From an uncultured Alphaproteobacteria bacterium (GTDB lineage Bacteria > Pseudomonadota > Alphaproteobacteria > RF32 > CAG-239), in the NCBI GenBank assembly GCA_944391365.1, contig CALXTH010000057.1:1-14013 (forward strand): a stretch of 14,013 nucleotides of DNA, written 5' to 3'. Below, piece by piece: positions 6,107 to 12,603 of this stretch (position 1 is the stretch's first letter; every line of letters starts with the position of its first letter). The translations under genes and the position numbers were made by a program. Below the pieces are notes generated by a model. The model saw only the letters and a list, made by a program, of their open reading frames with translations. It searched no databases and was not told the origin of the DNA.

Positions 6107-7288
6107 ATGACGATTGAAATCTGCCTCCACAACGCGACAGTCCTGAATGGCTATGCCGCGATGAAAAATTGCGCAGTTCTGATGAAGGGGCATAAAATCA
6201 TTGACGTTTTCAACGAAACCCGCTTCAATCAGAAAAACTTCAAAAAAGATGTCAAATTCATAGACATCAAAGGAGCCTACCTTGCCCCCGGTTTCATCGA
6301 TACACATATCCATGGCATCGGCGGCTATGGCACGGAAGATCACGATTCCCGCTCCATTCTGAAAATGTCCGAACATCTTGCCCGACATGGCGTCACCTCA
6401 TTCATTCCAACCCTGTACTCTGAAAAAAAAGAATCTCTGATCAAAGGCATCCGCGCCATTGTTGAAGCAATGGGAAAAGAAAAAGGCGCCAAAATACTGG
6501 GAATTCACCTGGAAGGCCCCTTCATCTCTCCGGCACGCCTCGGCGTTCAAAGCCCGGAGTCGCTCAGCCCGGCAGACCCCAAACTTTTTGATGAACTCTG
6601 GAACGCCGCTGAAGGAAAAATCATCAACATGACCGTTGCTCCCGAACTCAAACACATGCGGGAACTCGCCTTGCACTGCATCGCCAAAGGCGTGGTTTTA
6701 CAGGCCGGACACACCAACGCCACTTATGAGCAAATGGTTGAAGGCATGCAGGCGCGTATCATGCACGTAACCCACTTGTTCAATGCCATGAGCCGCATGC
6801 ACCACCGCGACCCCGGAGCCGTCGGTGCCGTCTTTATCCATCCCGAAATCTCCTGTGAAATCATCGCTGATGGCATCCACATCAACCCCAACATCATCAA
6901 GTTTTTGCTGCGCTGCAAACCGATTGATAAACTGGTGCTGGTCACTGACGCCCTGAAACCAACCAAACAAACACACCTGCCGTTACTTGCCAACGGAGAA
7001 GAAGTCTACCTCGACCAGTGTTTCTACCGCAAATCAGACAATGCCATCGCCGGTTCGGCACTCACCATGCTTGATGGTGTCAAAAACCTGGTTTCTTTCG
7101 GATTAAGCCTGGAACAATCCATCCAGATGGCCTCCACCAACCCCGCCCGGATTATGAAACAGGAACATCTGGGGCTGATTGCCCCCGGTTATGACGCCGA
7201 CATGGTTGTCTTTGACAAAAACTTTCACAACCTCTACACCATCATCAGTGGTGTCGTTTATAAAAAAGGAAAAGAGCAATGCGCGTAA
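6107..7288 (+). CDS. nagA: N-acetylglucosamine-6-phosphate deacetylase
   Basis: Removes the acetyl group from N-acetylglucosamine-6-phosphate, giving glucosamine-6-phosphate and acetate, in cytoplasmic amino-sugar use and cell-wall recycling. The 393 residues follow the amidohydrolase TIM-barrel plan: the PGFIDTHIHG strand (61-70, His67 and His69), HLEGPF (134-139, metal ligand Glu136), GHTNA (201-205, His202), HLFNAM (223-228, His223), ADGIH (254-258) and the catalytic Asp281 in VTDA. The SALTMLDGV and TNPAR motifs (317-325, 344-348) are also typical. The length is that of the family. The ATG follows AGGAAAAAGAG. It overlaps nagB by 10 nt, which indicates one transcript and translational coupling. 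Confidence 0.95.
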   Translation: MTIEICLHNATVLNGYAAMKNCAVLMKGHKIIDVFNETRFNQKNFKKDVKFIDIKGAYLAPGFIDTHIHGIGGYGTEDHDSRSILKMSEHLARHGVTSFIPTLYSEKKESLIKGIRAIVEAMGKEKGAKILGIHLEGPFISPARLGVQSPESLSPADPKLFDELWNAAEGKIINMTVAPELKHMRELALHCIAKGVVLQAGHTNATYEQMVEGMQARIMHVTHLFNAMSRMHHRDPGAVGAVFIHPEISCEIIADGIHINPNIIKFLLRCKPIDKLVLVTDALKPTKQTHLPLLANGEEVYLDQCFYRKSDNAIAGSALTMLDGVKNLVSFGLSLEQSIQMASTNPARIMKQEHLGLIAPGYDADMVVFDKNFHNLYTIISGVVYKKGKEQCA

Positions 7289-8073
7289 TCATCAAACAAG
7301 ACTATGACGAATGCGCCCAATGGGCCGCCAATTACGTCGTCTATAAAATCAACCGTTTTCGCCCGACGGCTGAAAAACCCTTTGTCCTCGGCCTGCCGAC
7401 AGGCTCATCACCGATTGGCATGTATAAAGAACTCATCCGACTTTATCAGGCCGGAAAAGTCTCTTTTGAAAACGTAGTCACTTTCAATATGGATGAATAC
7501 ATCGGCCTGCCGCCGGCACACCATGAAAGCTACCACTTTTTCATGCACGAAACTTTTTTCAAACACATCAACATCAAACCTCAAAACATCAACATTCTGA
7601 ACGGCATGACCACCGATTATGAAAAAGAATGTAACAACTATGAGGCCAAAATCAAAAGCTATGGCAAAATCAACCTGTTCATCGGCGGCGTCGGCACCGA
7701 CGGCCACATCGCTTTCAACGAGCCCGGCTCATCCCTGACATCTCGTACCAGAGTCAAAACTCTGACCATGGAAACAATCCGCTCCAACGCGCGCTTTTTC
7801 AACAACGATATTGACCTCGTCCCCAAAACGGCATTAACAGTCGGGGTCGGCACCATTACCGACGCGGAAGAAGTCATGATTATCGCCACCGGAAACACCA
7901 AAGCCGAAGCCTTAAAACACGGCATTGAGGGCAGCATCAGCCACATGTGGCCAATCAGCATTTTGCAAATGCATCAACACGCCTTCATTGTCTGCGATGA
8001 CGCCGCCACGGCTTCTCTCCGCCCGGAAACCATCAAATATTTCAAAGAGATTGAACAACGGACACACGGCTGA
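7279..8073 (+). CDS. nagB: Glucosamine-6-phosphate deaminase
   Basis: Converts glucosamine-6-phosphate to fructose-6-phosphate and ammonia, the step after NagA, feeding glycolysis. The 264 residues match the family closely and even in numbering: GLPTGSSP (38-45, phosphate loop), NMDEYIGL (70-77, Asp72), GGVGTDGHIAFNEPGSS (136-152, Asp141, His143 and Glu148), and SRTRVKTL (155-162, with Arg158 and Lys160 in place to form the allosteric N-acetylglucosamine-6-phosphate site known from the E. coli enzyme). GTG-rich strands TALTVGVGTI follow. The start codon lies inside the end of nagA (ATGCGCGTAA overlap), with AAAGGAAAAGAG as ribosome binding site. A long hairpin at 8107-8136 follows. Confidence 0.96.
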   Translation: MRVIIKQDYDECAQWAANYVVYKINRFRPTAEKPFVLGLPTGSSPIGMYKELIRLYQAGKVSFENVVTFNMDEYIGLPPAHHESYHFFMHETFFKHINIKPQNINILNGMTTDYEKECNNYEAKIKSYGKINLFIGGVGTDGHIAFNEPGSSLTSRTRVKTLTMETIRSNARFFNNDIDLVPKTALTVGVGTITDAEEVMIIATGNTKAEALKHGIEGSISHMWPISILQMHQHAFIVCDDAATASLRPETIKYFKEIEQRTHG

Positions 8074-8106
8074 TCCGATTCTCTTCACAACACAATCCGA
8101 TTCTCT

Positions 8107-8136
8107 CAGCAAAGGCCCGCTTCCGGGCCTTTGCTG
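8107..8136. terminator. Long hairpin between convergent genes, probable bidirectional terminator
   Basis: A perfect 13-bp stem, CAGCAAAGGCCCG with CGGGCCTTTGCTG, around a 4-nt loop lies between nagB and the convergent Cys-rich gene. Neither strand has a good T run right after the stem, so the terminator reading is not certain. A role as DNA cruciform next to the end of the lectin-like gene is the alternative. Confidence 0.6.
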
Positions 8137-8144
8137 AATAAAGC

Positions 8145-8957
8145 CTAATAACTTATCAACACCGGCCGAATATAGTAGGCGTTGTCATCATGCCCCCAAG
8201 AGGCATAGTACCCAGTATACATATGCACACCATAGTGGTAGATACTACTACTGATATTGGTAGACGACCAATAGTATCCTTCTGTCAAATTTATCCCACC
8301 GTTTGCCGAGAGTAGACTATTAAGAGATTTATTATTATTATACATTGTTGTTAACTGATCTTTTGTCGGTAACGCTCCTTTCAAATTGCCACAGAACGAA
8401 TAGTTCTGACAACTGCTGTTTGCATTTTGCCAAATCATGTTGCCTATGTCTTTCATTGCAATAAAAAAATTCATATCTGTTGTTTTAATGCCAACGACGA
8501 CACCATTGCAATAAAATAAGTTTCCGTGGGCTCCATCACTTATTTTGGGTTTACAACTATTATCTTTCCATTCATAGCCGCTTGAACACATACATTGAGT
8601 ATATTTGCCACCGCAGGCGGAGCCTGCGCCACCGGCGTAGCCGGTCCCTGTGCAGGTGTATTGATAAGCCGTTTCGCAAGAACATTCGGCATATAACCCA
8701 CCACAAGACTTTCCGGAACCGGATTGCCCGGTACCTGTACAGGATTCGGTAAACCCCTCTTCCCGACAAACATCTTCTTTGCTCGCCAAACACGCCCCTT
8801 TGTTTCCAAACGGACATTTGACGCCTTTGCCTCCATTGCAGGAGGTTTCGGTATAGCCCAAAGTTGCGCAATCCTGCGTCGCGACACATTGAGCAAAAGC
8901 TAATTGAGGTAAAAAGGACAAACTCGTCCCAAAAAGTAAAAATTTGATATTCTTCAT
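8145..8957 (-). CDS. Secreted Cys-rich protein with C-terminal DUF1566/lectin-like domain
   Basis: A 270-residue secreted protein. The start at 8957 is chosen because AAGAAGGA lies 8 nt before it. Residues 1-22 are a signal peptide ending LAFA before QC. Residues 24-137 are a tandem of small Cys- and Gly-rich modules with repeated YTCTGTGYAGGAGSACGGKY-like units and spacing CxC, which may be disulfide-stabilised. Residues 145-270 resemble the DUF1566/FISUMP domain with a C-type-lectin fold: NLFYCNGVVVGIK, LPTKDQLTTM (196-205), GYYWSST (227-233), and the terminal strand YYIRPVLISY. Such domains serve as surface binding modules in other bacteria; the ligand here is unknown. The gene has an unusually long structured leader with a terminator-like stem just before the start. 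No partner gene is near. DUF1566 membership is by eye only. Confidence 0.72.
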   Translation of the reverse strand: MKNIKFLLFGTSLSFLPQLAFAQCVATQDCATLGYTETSCNGGKGVKCPFGNKGACLASKEDVCREEGFTESCTGTGQSGSGKSCGGLYAECSCETAYQYTCTGTGYAGGAGSACGGKYTQCMCSSGYEWKDNSCKPKISDGAHGNLFYCNGVVVGIKTTDMNFFIAMKDIGNMIWQNANSSCQNYSFCGNLKGALPTKDQLTTMYNNNKSLNSLLSANGGINLTEGYYWSSTNISSSIYHYGVHMYTGYYASWGHDDNAYYIRPVLISY

Positions 8958-8983
8958 CACACACACATCCTTCTTTTGATATT

Positions 8984-9020
8984 AAAAGAATGCTCGCACC
9001 ATTAAAATCGAGGTGCGAGC
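8984..9020 (-). terminator. Terminator-like hairpin in the leader of the Cys-rich gene
   Basis: A perfect 9-bp GC-rich stem, GCTCGCACC with GGTGCGAGC (8992-9020), is followed on the minus strand by ATTCTTTTAAT. It lies 27-63 nt before the start codon, in the position of an attenuator. Confidence 0.6.
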
Positions 9021-9212
9021 AGGATGTTGAGAAGCTGTATATCTGTAAACAGCTCCAGTTTATTCATTCCATAACCGAAGCTATAAAACTTATTAGACCG
9101 GCATCCTGCCCACATAAGACAGAAGCCAGCATATTGTTTTTAAGTCGTTATGCCTAAAAACGACTACAGATATAAAGGGTTCTCACACCCTGGTTGGCCT
9201 ATACCGACCAAC
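8992..9212 (-). ncRNA. Structured leader RNA upstream of the Cys-rich gene (candidate cis-regulatory RNA)
   Basis: Seven consecutive hairpins can be drawn on the minus strand: GTTGGTC/GGCCAAC (9193-9212), AGGGT/ACCCT (9176-9191), AGTCGTT/AACGACT (9143-9165), GCTGGC/GCCGGT with an inner CTGTC/GGCAG (9097-9130), ATAGC-TTCG-GTTAT (9071-9084), GAGCTGT/ACAGCTT (9032-9055) and the terminator-like stem. Five stems contain G-U pairs that would be A-C mismatches on the other strand, which fixes the transcribed strand. GCAGGATG (9102-9109) can instead pair with CATCCTGC (9019-9026). It does not match a riboswitch class I know. Confidence 0.6.
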
Positions 9213-9219
9213 TGAAAAT

Positions 9220-9248
9220 ATCTTATCATAACAAACGTTAAAAATCAA
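9220..9248 (-). promoter_or_regulatory. Promoter of the structured leader and Cys-rich gene
   Basis: TTGATT (9243-9248), a 17-nt spacer and an extended -10 TGATAAGAT (core TAAGAT 9220-9225) on the minus strand. The predicted start, near 9213, falls right at the first hairpin. Confidence 0.55.
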
Positions 9249-9430
9249 TAGACAATTAGGTGAGAATCACGAAATGAAAATTTTTAAGGCAAGGAAAAAG
9301 GAACAAGCCACCGCGTCCCTTCCCTTGATAGGGAAGAACAGGATGAGTAGATAATATAAAAATCTACTCACCCTAACCCTCTCTATCAAGAGAGGGAAAT
9401 ATTCTCTTTTCACCCTCCGTCAACTCTATC

Positions 9431-9500
9431 TAAGCATCGCGCCTCATTAACCGCCGAACAAACCACAGCTAACCGACCGGATCAAGCTGCGCCAGCTTGC
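9431..9500. repeat. Intergenic repeat family, copy 1
   Basis: Begins TAAGCATCGCGCCT, has CCACAGCTAAC in the middle and ends in the hairpin CAAGCTG-CGC-CAGCTTG. It shares all of these with copy 2, 450 bp away. Confidence 0.75.
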
Positions 9501-9880
9501 CTTAATTCCGTTAAGGAGAGGACAGGAAGGGTTTATAAAAAATCATCTGAACGTCATCACGAACCGGATATAATCCGGTGTGGCGATCCATAAAAAATAA
9601 ATTAGCTATGTCATCCTCGGGCTTGACCCGGGGATCCAGGCCCGGCAAAAACTTCACAGCCGCAGGCTGTGCCCAAATTCACCTCTCTTAGTAGAGAGGT
9701 CGCCCGTAAGGGCGGGTGAGTATGATTCAAAAAAAATCATCCTTATTCTCCCTCCCTGAAAAATTAGGAAAGATCGGGAAGGGGGTGAAAAAAATAACAT
9801 CATTCATTTCCTCACCCCTCCCTAACCTCCCCTATATCAACAGGGGAGGAATCCCTGAACTTCTCTCCGCCAGCACAATT

Positions 9881-9948
9881 TAAGCATCGCGCCTTCATAC
9901 CCCAATCGACCCACAGCTAACTGATCGGGTCAAGCTGCGCCAGCTTGC
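9881..9948. repeat. Intergenic repeat family, copy 2
   Basis: Same order as copy 1: TAAGCATCGCGCCT, CCACAGCTAAC, then the identical 7-bp hairpin CAAGCTG-CGC-CAGCTTG. The bases between the conserved blocks differ. Confidence 0.75.
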
Positions 9949-9960
9949 GCGCCTTCCTTG

Positions 9961-10018
9961 CCCCAATCTCTCAACCGCTAACTGACGGGGTGAAGCTGCC
10001 TCAGCTTCCGCCAGCTTA
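9961..10018. repeat. Intergenic repeat family, partial copy 3 with compensatory change
   Basis: Lacks the TAAGCATCGC start but keeps CCGCTAAC and the hairpin, now GAAGCTG-CCT-CAGCTTC. The outermost C-G pair of copies 1 and 2 has become G-C, a compensatory change. CCCC (9961) and GGGG (9987-9990) flank the middle part. Confidence 0.65.
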
Positions 10019-10053
10019 CAAAAAAACTCCCGGCTTTCACAAGCGGGGAGTTT
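10016..10053 (-). terminator. Rho-independent terminator of the lectin-like hypothetical gene
   Basis: On the minus strand the stem AAACTCCC-GCTT/AAGC-GGGAGTTT, with one internal mismatch (10024-10053), is followed by TTTTTTGT. It lies 43 nt after the stop codon of the gene upstream. Confidence 0.8.
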
Positions 10054-10095
10054 CAAATCAAATAAAGAACTCTAAGTAAGTATTAGTTTATAAAC

Positions 10096-10509
10096 CTAAT
10101 ACCTGGCCAAAAGAATAATATCACAAATTTCTTCCGGTGCGGCATGATGCACACAACCTTTGTCCAAATCGACCGTAAAATAAGAACAGTCATCATGCAA
10201 CGACCTTGTCCAAACACGGCCTGCGGGCAGCTTCACCCCCAGACTTCCCAAACCTGATTTAACATCCTGCCACACAGAAGCCAGCTTCAACAAATCCTGA
10301 TCAGTCGGAATAACCGAATCAAAACCATCTTCAAAAGCCTGCCGCTGATAAAATTCCACCGAAGCAAAATCCCCCGGCTCAAAAGGAACAGCCTGAACCG
10401 CCAAACGATTCTGCGGATCAAAGACCACGGCATAAGAAGCACAATCAAATTCTTTCGTTACCGTATGATCCAAATTCAGAAACATACCGGCCTTAATATT
10501 TTTTTCCAT
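10096..10509 (-). CDS. Hypothetical protein with DUF1566/lectin-like C-terminal half
   Basis: A 137-residue protein with no signal peptide or membrane segment, so probably cytoplasmic. The N-terminal half (DCASYAVVFDPQNRLAVQAVPFEP) is not recognised. From residue 67 (IPTDQDLLKLASVW) through GRVWTRS and SYFTVDLDKGCV to the final IILLARY, the chain is collinear with the last 75 residues of the Cys-rich protein about 1.1 kb away (LPTKDQLTTM, GYYWSST, YYIRPVLISY), with nearly equal length. This suggests the same DUF1566-type fold. No good ribosome binding site precedes the ATG. A possible promoter with TTGACA at 10564-10569 and a weak TATCTC box lies about 35-60 nt upstream. It has its own terminator. 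The gene is probably real given the clean terminator, but its function is unknown. Confidence 0.68.
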   Translation of the reverse strand: MEKNIKAGMFLNLDHTVTKEFDCASYAVVFDPQNRLAVQAVPFEPGDFASVEFYQRQAFEDGFDSVIPTDQDLLKLASVWQDVKSGLGSLGVKLPAGRVWTRSLHDDCSYFTVDLDKGCVHHAAPEEICDIILLARY

Positions 10510-10936
10510 AATTGAATATAATTATAATAAAACGTAAACAGAGATAGCATTTTTTTGTCAAATTGTCAACAAAAAAATGAACAAACCGCCAGAAAAAACT
10601 AAATTCTTAAATATCCTGATAATTAACGATTATGTCTAATTAAAAACGCTGAACTGATTCATGATGAAAATAAACAAACTAATGACTGATTTCTTTATAA
10701 TTTTTCACCCTTGCCCCCACCTTTGACGATGAGCCTAAAAAACCGCCATTCAAAGCAGTCTTGGTGCGAGTGGGATGGCTAAGCAAAAACAGTCCTCAAG
10801 GACTGTTTTTGTCTGCAACATCTTTGTCATCCCGTTGAGCCCGGAAGCGACAGCGACCACAGCGAAACCCGGATGCCAAAGCGGGCCCGTCCCCAAGAAG
10901 ACAAGCCCCGCGCAGTCTGATTGGCAAGAGCACCAT
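10510..10936. other. Gene-free spacer with a terminator-like hairpin and repeat-like sequence
   Basis: No supportable gene. It holds the strong hairpin at 10784-10811, a GTCATCCCGTTGAGCCCGGA block (from 10827) that resembles dispersed alphaproteobacterial repeats, and two short strings identical to the 3' end of the neighbouring tRNA-Phe but on the opposite strand. Confidence 0.55.
10784..10811. terminator. Bidirectional terminator-like hairpin
   Basis: A perfect 13-bp stem, CAAAAACAGTCCT with AGGACTGTTTTTG, with a 2-nt formal loop and an A/T-rich base that can serve as a terminator on either strand. No gene on either strand ends directly before it. Confidence 0.6.
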
Positions 10937-10964
10937 AAAAAAAGCCTTGAAAAATCAAGGCTTT
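10936..10964 (-). terminator. Rho-independent terminator of tRNA-Phe
   Basis: A perfect 10-bp stem AAAGCCTTGA/TCAAGGCTTT (10941-10964) with a 4-nt loop, followed on the minus strand by further T residues. It lies 4 nt after the encoded CCA. Confidence 0.88.
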
Positions 10965-10968
10965 GAAA

Positions 10969-11044
<76 letters not shown>

Positions 11045-11060
11045 ATCAGCAACGAAAGAA

Positions 11061-11089
11061 TATATATATAAAAAAAACACTCTTGTCCA
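11061..11089 (-). promoter_or_regulatory. Promoter of tRNA-Phe
   Basis: TGGACA (11084-11089) and TATATA (11061-11066) on the minus strand with 17-nt spacing, about 17 nt before the tRNA. The -10 element lies in a run of alternating T and A. Confidence 0.65.
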
Positions 11090-11190
11090 GCAAAATTTTT
11101 ATTTTTTGTGAATTTTTTTAATTTTCACCAACACATCAAACCGATCAGCGCCAAACAGCCAGATATTTTCCGGAACAAACCAAAGTCAAA

Positions 11191-12411
11191 CTATGATTTC
11201 AAATCAATCGCCACAGAAGTCATCTCATTTGCCACGGTAAAAGCGCTGGAATTCAAATTATAAGCGCGCTGCACCTTGATCATCTCAGCAAATTCTTCCT
11301 CCACTCTGACATTTGAGGCTTCGACAGACTCCGGCACCAGAACATTCAGATTATTCGTATCAGGCCCGATTACAAACCGGCTCTCCCCGACATCATTTCC
11401 AGCCTCAAACATTGTTCCGCTGACCGGAATCAAATTCTCCGGAGATTGAAAACCCACCACCGCCAGCTTGGCAATATCCAGTGTCCGGTTATTGGAATAT
11501 TTTGCCCGGACGACACCATCCCGGTCAATATAGCTCCCCAGATAATCGCCGCTTTCCACCCCATCCTGGGAGATTCTTGTCTCAACATCAGACCCCGCAT
11601 ACTGTGTCATTTTATCAATATGCAGCGTAATCGTATTAGACGTCCCGTCATTCCAGTTGGCCGTAACCGTAAAACTTTGGGGAGAAACCAGCTTCCCGTC
11701 AGAAGAAAAAACCGCCTCGATCGGTCCGCCGGTAATTGTCCCGTTTTCCGCCACAAAATCAATATTCCAGGTATTAAGTTTCCCTTCAACCTTGGAAAAA
11801 ACCATATTCATATTCTCGCCGCCGGCAGTCGGCCCATAAACCGTCAACCCGTAAGAACTGCTCTCCACGCCGGTCGCCGGCACATTGGCAATAATTTCCA
11901 TATCGGTCGTCGGAACGGCCGGCATCTTATCCACCGGATCAATAACCACATCAGACATCGTTCCGGAAAACGTTCCGTCTCCATTGGCTGCAAATCCCTG
12001 AACATAACAGCCGCTGCCGTTAACCAGATAATTGGCTCCGTTTTCCGCCCGCTGCGAAAACTGCCCCGCCCGGGAATAATAAATATTGCCATACCCGTCA
12101 TTCAGGGCAAAAAAAGCATTTTCCGTATTCAGCGCCACATCAAAGGCATTGCCGGTTGACGTCACTACCCCCTGATCCAAAATAGAATAACGAGCATAAC
12201 TCCCGACACCAAAAGTCTCCGAACGCGAAGATGACAACCCGCTGGCATTATTTGAAACCACCGGCTGCGACCCGAGCAACGTATAAAAAAGGGTATCCGC
12301 AGCCTTATAACCAACGGTATTAATATTGGCAATATTATCACTCACCGTGCTCAAAGCATTGCTCTGAGCCTCCAACCCGGAAACCGATGCGAAAAAAATT
12401 CCTAAAGCCAT
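11191..12411 (-). CDS. flgE: Flagellar hook protein FlgE
   Basis: The structural subunit of the flagellar hook, exported by the flagellar type III system and polymerised outside the cell between rod and filament. The 406 residues show the hook/rod family plan: an N-terminal rod-type helix (SGLEAQSNALSTVSDNIANINTVGYK, 11-36), a GVVTSTGNAFDVALN and YYSRAGQF segment (about 82-120), a FlaE-like middle domain (GTFSGTMSDVVIDPVDKMP region, about 145-260), and the C-terminal helix with ESVEASNVRVEEEFAEMIKVQRAYNLNS (about 361-390). The 406-residue length suits FlgE better than FlgG or FlgF (about 250-260). The ATG at 12411 is chosen because GGGAG lies 6 nt upstream; the ATG two codons earlier would leave no room. 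A sigma-54 promoter lies upstream. No other flagellar gene is in the window, so it stands apart from any hook-basal-body operon visible here. Confidence 0.9.
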   Translation of the reverse strand: MALGIFFASVSGLEAQSNALSTVSDNIANINTVGYKAADTLFYTLLGSQPVVSNNASGLSSSRSETFGVGSYARYSILDQGVVTSTGNAFDVALNTENAFFALNDGYGNIYYSRAGQFSQRAENGANYLVNGSGCYVQGFAANGDGTFSGTMSDVVIDPVDKMPAVPTTDMEIIANVPATGVESSSYGLTVYGPTAGGENMNMVFSKVEGKLNTWNIDFVAENGTITGGPIEAVFSSDGKLVSPQSFTVTANWNDGTSNTITLHIDKMTQYAGSDVETRISQDGVESGDYLGSYIDRDGVVRAKYSNNRTLDIAKLAVVGFQSPENLIPVSGTMFEAGNDVGESRFVIGPDTNNLNVLVPESVEASNVRVEEEFAEMIKVQRAYNLNSSAFTVANEMTSVAIDLKS

Positions 12412-12451
12412 TGCCATCTCCCGAAAAAACAATTAACCTGACCAAAACACA

Positions 12452-12467
12452 TGCAATTTTCATGCCA
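12452..12467 (-). promoter_or_regulatory. Sigma-54 promoter of flgE
   Basis: On the minus strand TGGCATG-AAAA-TTGCA matches the sigma-54 consensus TGGCAYR-N4-TTGCW, with the invariant GG and GC exactly 10 nt apart. Transcription should start near 12441, giving a leader of about 30 nt. Hook genes are sigma-54 dependent in Caulobacter. The activator sites expected upstream were not identified. Confidence 0.85.
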
Positions 12468-12542
12468 TTTATTGTGTTTTATATTTTAAAGCTGATAAAA
12501 GCGCATATTTTCGGCACAAACACAAAATTCTTGTTGTCTTTA

Positions 12543-12555
12543 CCTTAAAATAAGG
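12543..12555. promoter_or_regulatory. Inverted repeat upstream of accB, possible operator
   Basis: CCTTA-AAA-TAAGG, a perfect 5-bp inverted repeat with a 3-nt centre, lies between a TTGTCT box (12534-12539) and a TATGTA box (12557-12562), which are themselves 17 nt apart. It could be an operator within the accBC promoter, but both promoter boxes are weak. Confidence 0.35.
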
Positions 12556-12603
12556 ATATGTATAAGGGAGAATTTGTTTAATTTAGTTAAAGAGAGATTA
12601 GAA

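Larger units (their letters stand above)
9249..10018. repeat. Cluster of noncoding palindromic and dispersed repeats
   Basis: No credible gene is present. Hairpin-forming units follow each other: CTTCCCT/AGGGAAG (9319-9336), GAGTAGAT/ATCTACTC (9345-9369), CCCTCTC/GAGAGGG (9377-9396), ACCGGAT/ATCCGGT in a GTCATC...GATCCA unit (about 9554-9591), CGGGCTTGACCCG (about 9618-9630) in a unit of the type common in alphaproteobacteria, CACAGCC/GGCTGTG (9655-9671), ACCTCTC/GAGAGGT (about 9681-9700) and CCTCCCCT/AGGGGAGG (9826-9849). The copies listed separately lie within it. Confidence 0.72.

Noticed and set aside
8107..8136. A classic Rho-independent terminator for nagB.
   Set aside because: Only partly rejected: the stem is strong, but no T run follows on the plus strand, so I list it as a probable bidirectional terminator rather than a certain one.
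9062..9130. A 22-codon leader peptide (MLASVLCGQD...) inside the structured leader RNA.
   Set aside because: There is no ribosome binding site before its ATG, the codons coincide with hairpin arms, and it has no run of a regulatory amino acid.
9300..10018. A CRISPR array in the repeat-rich gap.
   Set aside because: The repeats are of several different types, unevenly spaced and without unique spacers of constant length.
10577..10639. A 20-codon open frame MNKPPEKTKF... on the plus strand.
   Set aside because: Too short and without a ribosome binding site; no independent support.
11446..12159. A 237-codon open frame on the plus strand opposite flgE.
   Set aside because: It is antisense to a well-supported flgE, rich in Arg, His, Ile and Pro as expected from the complementary frame, with no ribosome binding site or recognisable motif.
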